Source of the DNA: Smallanthus sonchifolius
Lineage: Eukaryota; Streptophyta; Magnoliopsida; Asterales; Asteraceae
Reading direction: 5' to 3'
DNA length: 64,000 bases
NCBI GenBank assembly: GCA_023525975.1
Contig: CM042034.1
Coordinates: 193,501 to 257,500, forward strand
Positions within the stretch are counted from its first letter, which is position 1; each line of letters begins with the position of its first letter. Shown piece by piece: positions 1 to 13,634 of this stretch. Position numbers and translations under genes: made by a program. Below the pieces are notes generated by a model that was not told the origin of the DNA, did no database searches, and was given only the letters and a program-made list of their open reading frames with translations.

Positions 1-899
1 TCCAAGGAGTTTTTAATTCAACTAAAAACCTTTGTTTCACGTGTGAACATAACCATTAGTTTCAACAATCACTTTCTTAATGGTTGAGTTCATATTCACC
101 TTTTCAACTTGCACACTTACACATTTTTTCTTTTGCTTTCTTCCCCGATCGAACCACACGGGTCTTGATCATTCTTGCTTCTTGCTCGTTCTTCATTCTT
201 TCTTATTTGCTCTTACTCATTCTTTCTTCCTTGCTATTTCTTGCTTCTTTTTTCCTTGTTCTTTCTTTCCTTCCTTCCTTCTTATTTATTTTCCTACCTT
301 TCCTTCTTCTCCTGCTTTTTCTTTCTTTCCTAACTTTCCAAGCATTAATCGTCACCGTCTCGTGACCTACTTACAATGTTGGTGCCCTTTTTTCTTTCTT
401 TCTCGATTTCAACCATGCACCCAAGGGGGGCTGCTCCCCTTTATCGAAAACGACTCTCAAAACCATAGACACCAAGCCTTGATACAATTTAAAGACCCAT
501 ATCCTAATCACCCAATAACACAAAATCGCATAAAGAAGATGAGATAGCTGCGATTTTATAACATGACAACAATCTTTGATTTTCATGTAACTCCATATTT
601 TTCATTGAAAGTAAACTTGCTATTACATACCTTATAAATAGGAAATCCAAAAACATATTATAAACCTACTCAAATACTCAAAACTTAAGAAGGAATACCA
701 AAAAAATCATTGGATTTATCTTTACCTACTAGATAATTACTAATAAACATTCAAATAAACTAAAAACCTCTTAACTTATCTTACTAAAACTTTCGACCCA
801 ATCTTGATACTCCAAGCCAAATCACAACCATCATCCAAGGAGTTTTAATCCAACTAAAAACCTTTTGTTTCACATGTGAACACAACCATTCGTTCAAAC
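1..899 (+). repeat. Direct repeat pair (1-67 and 834-899)
   Basis: The sequence starting TCCAAGGAGTTTT at position 1 recurs at 834 with a handful of substitutions over about 66 bases (both contain AACTAAAAACC and a CACRTGTGAACA block). The copies lie in the same orientation, 833 bp apart. They could be ends of a decayed element or an old segmental repeat; the first copy is cut by the window edge. Confidence 0.6.
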
Positions 900-1646
900 A
901 TAAATTTCTCACATTGTAATGCTTAAAATTATATAAAAGTACATAATTTAGGTTTTCTAAAAAACATTGAATTGTAACGTTAAGTTCTTAGAATAATACT
1001 TATAGAATAAATAATAAAAAATAACTATTTGTCAACTCAACAACATACAAGTAATTATTATTTTGAGAGGTTATACATACATCATTTCTTACTATTTAGA
1101 CATCATATGTTATATTGGTCATATGAATTTTGATTTTTTTACACGGATTATATAAGTTGTGTTTTTATGTTATACGGATCGTATGATAGAAAGCTATATG
1201 GGTTGTAAAGCTTTCTGACCAATACGAATCGTATAACATTTTTCGTCGTCCATACGGTCCATATAATGATGTCATGTGGTGTATCAATGATGTCACCGGT
1301 ATTTCTATATTATTTTAATTAGTTCATCTAACTTGTTTGCTTTTGAAAAAAAAAATCCAATTGTATAGAAAGTGTTAGCATAATAAGTGTTATGGGCTTT
1401 AGCCCATTTAGCTTGTAAGACTTAGCCTACCTATTTAATGTTTGTTTTCTTTTTATTTGTAACATAATTTTCACTTGAATAACATTGAGTTTTCATCTTT
1501 CTCTATATATGTTTATTAGTTAACATCTTTTATAATCCTCAAAGTCCACATTCTAACGTTTTGGTATTTAAAACCTTTAAAGTTTAAACGCACCTTGCTC
1601 GTTTTGGTGTCTAAAATATAATAATTAAAATATAAACACAAGAGTA

Positions 1647-1876
1647 TTTTTTTTAACAGCAAAGGCCCGGACAGCCGGGATCACTCTGTCAACACAGATC
1701 ATCCTTTCGCCCGAAGAACGGAAGCGTGGTGACCCGACCCCACATCAACCAGGAGGAAGTCCACAACTGAGAAAACTCCATGACTTAACCTAGAATATTT
1801 TGTCCCAAGCGAGACTCGAACCAATGACTTTCCATTTGAAAAGTCATGGGGCTACTACTCAACCAGAATGCTCGCT
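1647..1876 (-). mobile_element. tRNA-derived SINE-like element
   Basis: Read on the minus strand, the segment begins with a tRNA-like head containing a box-B-like GGTTCGAGTC. It continues with a GC-richer body unlike its AT-rich surroundings and ends in a short run of eight A (T on the plus strand, 1647-1654). That order of internal polymerase III box, unrelated body and simple tail is the usual plant SINE layout. I did not identify the family and no target duplication is obvious. Confidence 0.45.
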
Positions 1877-3154
1877 GACAAATGCTAGAGTATTAAGTTC
1901 GAAAATACAAAACATACCTTTTTTACGTCATTTAATATTGAGAACCAAGACTTTCAATTCTATGGCCTTCGTTCTCGTTGATCAACAGGGTCGAGAGTCT
2001 TTGTTAGGGTGAAGTGGCTATTAATCCATTTACTAATCAAAACTGTCCAATAGAATTCTATCACCTCAAAACTACTCATTTACTCATATTTCATTGGAAA
2101 CACCATACTCATTTACTCATGTACTCACCAACATTTTTTGATAAAAAATAAACATTTAAATAAAAAAAGTCAATTTCATTAAATTAAAATCAACATAATA
2201 CAGTTAAAAATAAAAAAACTACAAAATAAATAAAAGCTAGATAATAAAAATTAAAAATCTAAAAGGTGCATTGTCATCCATACTTTACGACAATTTCACG
2301 TTTACGTTGCTATACAATCGACAAGTACGGTTCTACGAGATGATCATGTGATTCGGCCTAAATTTTCTAGGCTTTGTTGCTTTTTTTTATGACCATTCCA
2401 TTTTTTGTAGAGTGTAAATATATAGATGAGATGAAAAATATGTTTATAGAATGTGGGTATATAGGTAAGAATTAGTTTTTTTTTAAAGCACCCCCCCCCC
2501 CCCCCACGTCTCAATCCAACGGCATTATCCCAACGGTTTTATCCCCCGAGTAGATTTACTCATTCTCCCTACTCACGCTTACCCGATCCATTGGAGACGG
2601 TGTACCCTATTTTACTCGATTCTATCCGGATAAGACACCCCATCACTCTTAACGACGACCCAAACCCATGACTCGACATCCACTTCAAGAAGCTGACGTC
2701 CCTCGTTTCTATGCTTTAATCAATAAAATACAAATCTCATGCCCAATAAAATAAAAGAAACCGGTTTGGGTGGTGTGTTTTGAATAAACTACTTATTTTA
2801 TATACATCTATATAATTTGGATTTATGATGGTGATTTTTTTTAATATTGTTATGATACGTTAATATTTAATGTAGTAAGTACTTTTAAAATTATTATACA
2901 TTCATTTAATAAGTAGATTTATAATATGTTCTGATTACAAAAATATTTGTATCTTTCAAAGATATGATTAAAATTTAAATCATAATCAACTACGAGCGGT
3001 TAAGTATTTGGTTGCAATATATATATTTTTTTCTTTTCTAAAGTAATCTATACCAACAACGATATTTAGTAATCTATACACTTAATTGAATTACGGTTGA
3101 TGATAAGTTTATTAATTTAATATATTTGAGGTAACCCTTCTCGTATATAATTAA

Positions 3155-3600
3155 CTAGCTTAGAACATGTGTATTACACAGGGTGAAAAAATATTAATAT
3201 ATAAAATTTTTAAAACTTTATATGCATCTTATAGGTGGAAAAATGTAATTACATATGCTAACAATATAAAACAAAATCCAAAAATATGTAAAAGTTAATG
3301 TATAATTGAGTTTTGAAAATAAATTATTTACTATTTAAAATAATTTGACTTTCATTTACTATTTGAATGAAAACATAAGTTAGGTAATTAGATTTTAAAT
3401 TTTCTTATAATATGAAATAATTTAAAACAAATGTGTTTTATTAGTATAATTAATAATTTGTTTAAAAATATATTATTATTATTATTATTGGAAAGATGGA
3501 GGTGTATTTAATAAGAGAGAGAGGCGGGGGAAAAATTATAAGAATGAATGTAAAGTCGACACGTGGCATTGAGAAACATTTATTTATTATATAGTATAGA
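3155..3600 (-). mobile_element. Non-autonomous Helitron-like element, copy 1
   Basis: On the minus strand the element starts TCTATACTATATAATAAA and ends, just after an imperfect hairpin built on GTGTAATACAC, with CTAG. It sits between A and T. TC at the 5' end, CTRR at the 3' end, a hairpin shortly before the end and A|T insertion are the Helitron hallmarks. It is about 446 bp and has no coding capacity. At least five other copies are in this window. Confidence 0.6.
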
Positions 3601-4186
3601 TTAAATAATTAATAATAATAAGAGAAAGACGAAAATTGTCACAAGACTAATTAGTTTATGTACATAATTAAAATTTGTGTGTTAATATTTTAATGAACTT
3701 TTTCTGAATTTGGTTATAACACCTACACAAATTGGTCTTCTAACATAACTTTCTTTACCTACTTTTTGGACACTTTAATTTGGAACATTTAAAAGTGAAT
3801 ATGCTATTTAATACCCCTTTTTTTCCTTCAGATTTATTTGAGAAGCTCCACTTTTTTTTTAATTAAAGAACTAAAAGGTTGAATATAGCTAAACAATATA
3901 AGATAACAAATCAACCAAACATGTGTTTCTATATAATCTGACAAACATTGGAGTTTGTATTCTGAAGTTTTACTTATACCACACAAATACAACAATTAAA
4001 AATGTACAAATTTTCTTTTTAAAATTCAAAGTTAAATCCATAAAGCACATAAGATTCTTTAACTTAACTTTGTATATACTTGAAACAAGCTTGTCCAGAA
4101 AATGCTGGTAATGTGAGAGAAAACACCATAGTATACATATTGGCAAGAAACTTCATATACAGTGAGTGAGAAAGAGGAAACAATGA

Positions 4187-7100
4187 TCATATCTGCCACC
4201 ATTTTCTGCGTTCCATTGCCTTTACAAGCTCGTTTGCTAAGGATGCAAAGTCTTCAGCTTCGTTGCTTAGATCTTGGGTCCTTTTGCTAATTTTCTTACA
4301 AATCAGACAAAGTTGAATTCAAGTTATAAATTATGTGAATCTTGAAATTGTTACAACTAAGTGATGCTTGAGAGTAAAGGCGACTCATTTACCAAATATG
4401 GATTGACTAGAAACGGGTCAAATAGCTTGAATGATTCAAAAGAGCCCAAAGTATATACAAATGCTCTCATTTTACTAAAAAAATGTTACATTCTTGCTTT
4501 CATGATATAGTTATTATAATCACATTGAATACATCCATTATTTATAAATGAAGACAATTACAAAAAAATGGTCTTGGTCAACAAGATCCTGTTTCCACAT
4601 GTGCTAAAAACTACCCACCTGGCCATTTTGCCACCTCTAATCGAGAGGCAGTATTCTATAGCTACAGTAAAGTTCTCCTTATAAAAAAATCTCAATTTTG
4701 GGAATTTTTTATTTCATATTACTTATTTTCCCAATGGTATAATCTAAAACCTATAAAGAAGTCAAGATTTTGTAAAAGAGATTCTCAACCTTCTTTTTCA
4801 TGATTAAGGACATTTTAGGCATTTGACTAATAGTTGTAACAGTTGTATAAAACTATATGTGAAGTCAAGTGTTTGCTACTAAACAAACATTTTTAATAAA
4901 TTACGTGGCTAATCAAATATTGCATATATCTTTTTGAATATGTCATACCTCAAGCTTTTCTTGCCGCTCTAAAAGCTTGTTTCTTGCTTGCCCAGCTACC
5001 GAAGAAGCATCCTGAAAAAAAGGAGTCATAACATGATTTTCAACTTATTTAGAATTTATATTTTAACCACATTAGGACATCTGCCTTAGTTACCCCTGCA
5101 TTCTTTCTATATTTAGCAATAATCTCTTCACGTGTCCTGAGTCTGGGCTCATCATTATCACCATCAAGTAACATTTCCCTGTCAGTTTTCTTTCCTGTGT
5201 CATAAGATAATATTAATATTAATATAATATTCACTAGGGTTCAAATAAAGCATAGATTTAGAAATATTTCCGAACATACCAGCTTCCTCCTTTTGTTTTG
5301 TATGTGAGGAAGTAGGCATGGATACAGATACAGGTTCATCGATTTCAATGTCATCTGCATTAACATATGTATTAAAGTTGATTAGTGGTATAAATATGAA
5401 ACCAGAAGTAGCATCATGCATAAAGTAGGTGGCAATTTCGACCCATTTACTCATGAATGGGTCAATTCAGGGTATGCTTCATCTACCGACCCATTTACCC
5501 AAGGGTATTTTTGTACAGAATACAACCTCTTAAATCGTTTTATTCAAAACTTGGATTATTATTGAAATAACATAATTCAGATTATTACTGGAATAATATA
5601 ACTTTTGTGATTATATTTAGACTCACTATCTTCTTACAAAAAGATTTGGAATTTTGGACACAAGTGTTTCAGGTCAACTTAATTCACCTGTACTAAAAAT
5701 TTCCCATTTGGACCAGTGACCCAACCCCTCCAGGATGCCACCTGTAATGCATACTTTTGAAGCTATTTAGATAGATAGCCAGCCTACCTATATCAAGCTC
5801 TATATCTTCCTGATCATTAATGTTACTTTCAAGTGGATCTGGAAATGGATTTTTTGAAAAGATTCTGTCCGGATTGCTAAAACCTAATTTAAAATCTTCA
5901 GGAAAGTTGTTGTTAATCGTTTTTCCTCTAAATCCTTTAAGAATATTCACAAGTGCTCCAGGGATACCCTGTATCAACAAAGATAAATTACAAGATCACT
6001 AATCATTATGAATATTTTAGCAGTGTCACTCATCATATTAAAAACCTTTTATTTCTATCATTTTAGCAAATTATTAGACAGATTTTGAACCTGCTTTTTC
6101 TTTTGATTATGAGAACTGCTAATCACAGCTTCTACTGCAGCTGCAAGAACTTTATCATGAAGTGAAGGAAAAGATTCCATAACCCTACAGTAATGAAGGC
6201 AACACATCAGCATTACAATGACTATGTGGCATCTTATGTAGACAAAGCACGGTCTTGCAAAATAAAGATAAATATACCGGAGATCATCATCACTTTTCAG
6301 TAAAGAGAGAAATGCCACTTCAGACCCATTTATCTACATAATAAAAAATTGATCAAAAAGACTGATTCATTAAGCAAAACTTCTAAACTATTTATGCACT
6401 TAAACTTCAAAGGTTGTAAAACTTCTAGAATAATACCATGGCAATCTGCCCATTTTCTGTAGAACACATGGTCCTCTGCATATTCGCCTTGTAACTCCAC
6501 CTTAATATTGACAGTAATGAGGCTACTTTCACCAGTTCTAAGTCTGGCAAGGATCTGTATAAAAATACGTGTCAATATACCATAATTAACACACACACAT
6601 ATATGTATGTATGTATGTATGTAAGTACAAGTATTCATTTTGTACGCAAGAATGAAAAATAGACAAAGAGAGACCTGATTTCCAATTCTCCAGATTGATA
6701 TAGTAATACTAGTCCACACGTTTTTTCATCTTTCTTAAAAGTTGAAGTCCAACAACAATGTTTCTCAAGTTTTACTTTAAGCAACGGTTTTTCGTTCCCC
6801 TAGCAAAACAGAAGTTATTATTAGCTCCACCACCAACAATTTTGATCCGTTTACTTTGAAAGGGTTGATCTGGGCTGTATTTTACTATTTTATATCTATC
6901 GGGTCAAACGAGTTAGCTTATAAAACTTTGTTAAGAATGAAAGTGAACACGGGTGAATTAAAATAATTACAACCGCTTACAATTTGTATTCAAGAAAATT
7001 AAAGTATTATCTTCGTAATATAGTTATTTAATAAGCATATTTAGTATATTAATCATTAATAACTTACAAAATTCAGAGAAAACGACTAAAAATATTGCTG

Positions 7101-10100
7101 GGCCAACATGGCCATACTTGTTCTGAATTCTGAACTGAACCTGTTTAGACCCATTACCTGACCCGCCCATTTTGCCACCTCTATTAAAAGTGAAAAGATA
7201 TAGCACACCTGAAACACATATTTTAAACGATATAAGTAGAGAGCATCCTTGCAACAAAGTAAAACGAGTGAATCCATTGCATTCTGTCCTGAATTGATAT
7301 GTTCGGTCTTATGGTGGCCTATTTCACTTGTAGGTTCATTTCTGGCAGCAATATCCTTGGTCAACTGTGTTGACTCCTTTTGTTCCACCGACTCAACTAT
7401 GGAAGTACTTCCCTCTGAAAGAATATACATAATACTGGTATTATTGTTAAATATATCGTACTTGTAAAATGAATACCATTAGCATGGCAGTTTTGAAATT
7501 TGTAAAAGAAGAAAAAGGAATACTTCTTCCATCCCATGAAAATTGCTTGAATTGGCACAGTTTTAAAATCTTTTACTGTTTGTCAAATATCCAAAACTTC
7601 CTTCAACTGAGACGAAGTACATAAATCATGTGACTAAAATCAAGATGAACAACAATGACAATGAGGCTAATAGATAAATTAACTAGGTTCCTTTCTAAAA
7701 AGGGAAAGAAAATTTGCAGTTGTAATGGGATAGAGTAGATGTGGGGAAACTAGTGTGTCAGGCAGGTTGGATAACGAGTTCAGGTCAATATTAATTTGGG
7801 TTGATTTGGGCCGACCTGCTATCACCTTTTGTTGTCTTTTCTTATTTGACTTCAAAAACAATAATGTGTTAGATATGATTACAAAAACCAATACTATAAA
7901 GATCAAAACATATATTTTTTTTTAAATATTATGATTTAGAAGGTATTATGCATTTTAAATACTCTTGAGGGACTTTCAACCCATTTGACCAGTTTCCATT
8001 TAGCTAAAAAGAAAATATTTTACCCATTATAGCATGACACAAAATAATAGAACAGTCATGCTTGCCTATAATATGCATGGATATAGCAGTTGTATCTTTC
8101 TTCAATTGCATTGGTTTAGAGTTGATCATGCGATTATCACCATCAAACACATATAACTTTGCATCTTTGGTAGATACAAACATCAATTTTTCTACATTTT
8201 TGTCAAGATTCTTTGGGCCTGCATCTTTAGGGCTTTTAACACCATTATACACAAACGATTTCCAGATCATGGAAATCACTGGACTGCTAGGGTTAGGTAA
8301 AGATTCGGTTAGGAATGAAACAGAGAATGAGTTCATATCAAGTACTGCAACCTGCAATGAGCGCATTTTAGACCAAGAATAACTGTTACATGACGTGTCA
8401 AAATACTTGACTTATTTGAAAAGAGAAAAAAAAAGATAGAATGTTGACTCACACGACCACATTCATGTGCAACAGCCAGTTTAGCTCCATGGTCCATATA
8501 TTGAAGAGCTTGAACAGGGGAATCAAGAAGGTGGAAAGAAGCGATACAAGTAGGACCTTCACCTTGAGGTTGTTTGTGAACTGAAAACAGTACTAACTTG
8601 TTTTAAGTAAAGCATAAAACAGTTAAAATATATGTTGGAAATAGGCTTACCTTCTTGTTTAATTCCTGTGACAATGTGAAGATCCATCTCTTTTGAGCTG
8701 GAATTGAGACTATAAACACGAATCTACAAACTCAGAATATTAGTATGCAGTTAGGTCAAGCATGGTCAGCCGTTAAACCATTACTGTAGAAGCATCTCTT
8801 AGACTCTTACCAAACCAACTTGATTGCCAACTGCTAATCGTGAAGTCGAGGAGCACAAGTTCAGTTCTGAAATTGGAGAAGTTGAACCACTCACTTCCAC
8901 ATCTTTCATCTGTCAATTGCCTCGGACATGTTAAATGAAATCCGCTTTGACCCATTTACTTGTTAATGGGTTGATTCTGGCTATTTTTTAATCTCTAACA
9001 CGTCAAGTGGGTACATCTTCAAACGAACAGGTCGAAAGTTGAACAAGGTGATTTCTGATGCTTAAAATCTACTAAATCATTTTATTAAAAACTTAAGACC
9101 ATTATTGAGATAATATGAATTTTGTATTATATCTAAAAGTATTAAAAAAATTGGAGAAAAAATGTTTTAAGTCAACCCAACCCGTACACCAAATTACCCA
9201 TTTTGGCCCATCCACTTGCCATCTGGCCCATCTCTATTCCCCATCAACTAAGCAACTATTATATCTAAAAGTATTAAAAAAATTTGGAGAAAAAGTGTTT
9301 CAAGTCAACCCAACCCGTACACCAAATTACCCATTTTGGCCCATCCACTTGCCATCTGGCCCATCTCTACTCCCCATCAACTAAGCAACTACTTCAATTA
9401 CCATGAAAAAAAATTAGCATAAGGTAGTGACTCACCGCTCCTATAACGCAAAGGATTGACAAAACTGGTGAGGTGGCATCCCAGATTCTAACAGATCCAT
9501 CCATGTAACCAGCTATGTAAATTCTCTCTATCACATAACCTTCAGGAGAAGTAAACTGATATGCTATGCCTCCTGATATGGGCCAACTCCCCGTCGCCAA
9601 ATTGTGTGTTGAATTAACCTTCATATTTGTGGCTACCTAAGTAAAACAGATTATTTTATTAATAATACAAAAGTGAATATAAAACCATAAATGCAGCATA
9701 TAAGAATCTTTATTACCTCCACAAGAAACTTTGAAGTGTTTTCACTGCCAACTAGTGAGATAAGTTTTGCTGCACTTAGGACTGGATTAAGTGTAGGTAT
9801 GACTAGAGGACATTCTAGAGAAGATAAAGTAATTCTTTTTTCATGTTCAGATGCTAACGCAGCTAAATTCTTATGATTGACTAATTGCAGATGTCCTGGG
9901 CTTGTGAGGACTAATAAATCAGCACCATGATTGCTTATTGCACTTGGTAATAAACACATATCAGCAAACGAGCCAATAAGAGTGACCTCTGCACGACCCA
10001 CACATTTTAGAGTCTCCATCCCAGGGCTCCATTCAAGACTCAAAACCTGTAATATCCATAAAATTAGCTAAAAGAGGTTGTATGGATCAAAAATTGACCT

Positions 10101-13100
10101 CGAGCGACTTTTAACTTGTTCAACCCATTTGACCCGCCTCCCTTTTAGCTAAAAGAAGTTTAAATAAATTTGACCCATTTGAGATAAAACACAATACAAT
10201 CGACCCATTTGAGATAAAACACAACTAAATCAACCGATTTGTAAGTAAGCGGATTATATCCCTACTAATCTGTTAAACTCACCGTTAATACTTCGTCAGA
10301 CCCAATTTCATCACCTCCATAAACAAACATTTGGCCATCACCATCATTTTGGGATTTAATGTTAGCTGACCAGTGCAAGACAATGACAGGTAGTTTCCTT
10401 TCGGCAGATGACAACTGTAACCTTACAACATTATTGTTTGATGCTGCAGTTTTTTGTTTTTTACTAGATTCAGTAGTTGATGTTTTCCAAAACATTATAT
10501 CTCCATCTATGTATCCAACAGCAACAACTGTCCCATTAGAAGATGCCCAACAAAGAGCAGTTATTTCTTTTTCCTCCAAATCATGTTCAGGTTGACCAGA
10601 AAAGTCAACAACTCCATCCTTCAGTTCAAGAACTTTATCACCTCTAACTACAACCACTTGAGCTTCAAAAATATCCCACAATATAATTAAGCCACTCTCA
10701 TATGCAATCAGAACTCTGCAAAAGAACAACCAATCAGAATATGGTAATGTTGGAATCTGTCAAATATTTGGCAAATCCCCCGACAAAATTATTCAGCCCA
10801 TAGGAAAATTAGCGAGTGTGTGCAAATACAGTTTCTTTCCCACTAAATGGTGCCATGTGGAAACTTGAGAAAACTAATATTAATTAATGATATAAACAAG
10901 TAAATAAATAGATATAGGAAATCAATCCCAATGTTTACCTAATGCCCCTATTATATCCTCATATAAGTTAACTTAAACAAATAATTTAATCTTAAAACTT
11001 ATTATAGTACTTGTCTCTGAATTAAATACTCAACTAACAATTATCTTGAAAAAAAGATAATGGTAAAAGTATAATATATGGAACTAAACTCCAACAAATA
11101 TAAAGGAGAGAACTTCAACCAATACTTGTATCTTGCCTATTCCCAGAAGAAGAAGGCTGATGAAGAACTCCAACAATAGTCTGATGATCTGGAAATGATG
11201 ACTTAGCTGCTTCTGTGGAGTAAATATAAATACACTATATTAATATTTAAAAAAGAAAACAATTTTGATGCCACCAAATTCATAAAGTAATACTAGACTA
11301 AATTTGTTCCAAGAATATGATTTAAAACAAATATTTCAATATAAAAAGAGATAACTATTTACTAAGCACCAATACTTTGGTGTATATGATATTATTATTA
11401 CCAATAAGGGATTTGGATGAAATATGATATGGCAGTAACAAAAGTTCTCCATCCTCTTCATGCTTTAAAACAGACATCAAACCATTCTCATCTCCAACAT
11501 ACCTGTATTTAGTAACACACTAACTAACTAATGCTCCACACAAAAAAATTCAGAAACTTCATGGAAAAAAGCATTATGTAGCCAGTATTATTGCACTTTT
11601 TCAAGTATCTTACATGAAGAAGGAGCCATATATTACAGAGAAACTTGTAATGTTGGAGCTCCATTGCAAACTAGAAGCAATAGACCTATTTTCCAGATTC
11701 CACACCTGAAAGTAGCATCAAGTCATGAAGAAAGGTCGTACTTTAAACCAAAGATATCTCGGTTTGCATTTTCCAGTTTAATTTAAAATTGATTAGTGAG
11801 GAACTAGTCATTACCTGTATGTCATTGTCATTGGAGATGCTGACTAGGAAACCTTTGTTGGATAGAAACTGCAAGAAGAATAAACAAGTATATCAAACAT
11901 GTTTTAAACTGTTAATGGGCAACATCATAAACTTACTAAAGAATTTATAAGGACAACAAACGGAATCCAACAATATGATATCTGAAAGATTTCAAACCAA
12001 TGTTTAGATCTTTCTAATGCTGCTTTCTACTTGTCATCTTCTGTAACTATATCTTAGGTTTTAGTAATGTTTATATGTAGAGATTAGATAACCAATACTC
12101 ATATGTATTCTGTTGGTTATTTACTTCTATCAAGAAATCTAGTCTTTATTTGTCTTTCTCATATAACATTATAACTATATATATGTGTGTGTGTATTCAA
12201 TACAGTAAAAATTGCTGTATCTTCCTACATGTGTTCCATATCCTTACATGATCCTACAGTTATATCTTGCTTAGAGAAAGAAGGGAAAAAACACACTTGA
12301 CATAACAACATCAGTCAACAAAATGAAAAAGTTCAGTTACAAACCTCCAAATACTTGAAAGGTAATTGCTTTGGAGAAATTAGGAGTCCTTCAATATCAT
12401 CACCACCAATCACTTTTATCCTGCCATCTCTGCATGGATTAAAAGGAAAGATATGAACTTTATATGTTTCTGCTGTTATATTTTGAATTAATTTATTTAG
12501 GCATACTTCTTTTCAAAGAAGAGTGCAACCTTCCTTGGTGTAAGAAGGACTTGAAATCGAAGTTACATACAAACTCAGAATATAGGACACCCAACAATAA
12601 TTCCATCCTTTATTATATTCTACGAGAAATGGCAACAAAAAGACTTACAATGTTCCAATAGCTAATACACGCTGAATAGGATCAAAGGCAAGAACCGATG
12701 CAGTAGATGGGACACCGTAATGGACTGCTATTTGAAAGTCCAACTCATCTGGTGTGAGGCAGCCTTTTAGATTCGGCTAGACAACAAACAACAAGAAAGT
12801 TGATAATCACACTACAACATTAATCATTTACAAAAAAAGAAGATGCTTCCAACTGTTGTCTCCCAGTTATAGTAATTTGCCATTGTGCCGCCCATTTCTA
12901 GTAATTACAAATTATCTATTTTGTCATTTTTGTGTTAGAATTGGTCATCTTGCAATTGCACATGGAATTTGGTCCACATAGTTCTCTTGTTTTATGATTT
13001 CCTTGTTACTAAAAGACAAATAACTTAATCAATTTATATAACTTCTTTTTTAAGAAACTAAATCCTTAAAATTTTGAAACCAGAAAACTTGTTGTCTAAG

Positions 13101-13363
13101 CACTCAATCCGTTTTGAATTAATTACACTTAAAACTTGGGTTGCTCATTTAGGCTTCCAATTCATAACAAAATCTCTAACACAGTCACTAAAAAGATTTA
13201 CAATTCAAAGTAACAATCAGATGATGAACAGACTGACTGACGATAACTAAAACTCGCTTAGAAGCTAAATTACATTATCATCATGAAATTGGAGAAGGCG
13301 AACCTGATGATGATGAAGATTGTGAAGCTTCGTTGCTTTGTTTAAGAGTTTCTTGGCAAACAT
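4187..13363 (-). CDS. Tomosyn/Lgl-like WD40 protein with C-terminal R-SNARE motif (DAW1-like)
   Basis: Twenty-four exons joined by hand give an open frame of 1084 residues. Exons: 13304-13363, 12649-12776, 12345-12429, 11815-11868, 11614-11705, 11402-11502, 11137-11212, 10283-10715, 9717-10046, 9436-9636, 8811-8909, 8651-8723, 8453-8562, 8066-8351, 7209-7414, 6675-6799, 6437-6554, 6278-6333, 6091-6184, 5788-5968, 5280-5354, 5094-5194, 4949-5011, 4187-4294. The start MFAKKLLNKATKLHN and the text HYGVPSTASVLAFDPIQR match my memory of Arabidopsis At4g35560 (DAW1). The body is WD40 repeats of the lethal-giant-larvae/tomosyn type (for example GSVRIWD, KLYVFDGDN). The last two exons encode an R-SNARE-like helix with the zero-layer Arg near residue 1054 (ISKRTQDL), ending KWWQI. 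Family members act at membranes, binding Q-SNAREs to regulate vesicle fusion. Introns after exons 7 and 14 use GC donors. Assignment to the family is strong; orthology to DAW1 rather than a sister paralogue is inference. Confidence 0.93.
5428..5742. mobile_element. Intronic MITE with GGTGGCA terminal inverted repeats
   Basis: The segment opens with GGTGGCA and closes with TGCCACC. Inside are repeated 'acccattt' and 'aatgggtc' words typical of this family in the window. It lies in an intron of the DAW1-like gene, between exons 5280-5354 and 5788-5968. Related, less well-delimited copies lie near 6840-7179, 8940-9390, 17706-18042 and 25886-26100. The superfamily is not certain; hAT is possible. 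Confidence 0.5.
9126..9389 (+). repeat. Two-copy tandem duplication, 132-bp unit
   Basis: The unit beginning ATTATATCTAAAAGTATT at 9126 recurs at 9258 with very few changes, both units ending near CCATCAACTAAGCAACTA. The array lies inside a MITE-like sequence in an intron of the DAW1-like gene and adds about 132 bp without touching an exon. Confidence 0.85.
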
Positions 13364-13634
13364 GAGTGCCGATTCTTGTTTCTGGAATAAAGCTTTGAAG
13401 TCTTCTCCGGTCTCTGATCTCTCTTGATTTCAAAAAAACAAATAGTAATACGAACAAAATAATGATCAAGTAGTTGGTTATTCGTTCAGCGTCGGGTGTC
13501 GGGCCGATCGTTAACAAAATTTAAATAAAAATACAGACGTAACGGTAAAAATAATGTTACTAAAAATAGAACATAAAACTAAATAATAAAAAATGAAAAA
13601 GAAACAAAATTAAATAATTACCTGTTCGGATAGT

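Larger units (their letters stand above)
1..4186. other. Gene-free 5' flank, repeat-rich
   Basis: No open frame here resembles a protein; the longest, near 80-547, is a pyrimidine-rich stretch giving a Phe/Leu/Ser-rich translation without domain character. The stretch holds a 67-bp direct repeat, a SINE-like element, a 15-base C run at 2491-2505 and a Helitron-like element, each noted separately. The rest is AT-rich unique-looking DNA, in which I see no promoter or RNA gene. Confidence 0.6.

Noticed and set aside
80..547. 155-residue open frame
   Set aside because: Low-complexity Phe/Ser/Leu translation of a TTC/TTT-rich tract, no domain or start context. A second frame over the same tract gives a similar composition, so the openness reflects base bias.
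1990..2645. Possible Tourist-like MITE
   Set aside because: GGGTGAAGTGGC and GACACCCCATCA are only weakly complementary and the flanks show no convincing duplication.
9115..9384. 89-residue plus-strand frame in the DAW1-like region
   Set aside because: It is the translation of a 132-bp tandem duplication inside an intron; the repeat in the protein only mirrors the DNA repeat.
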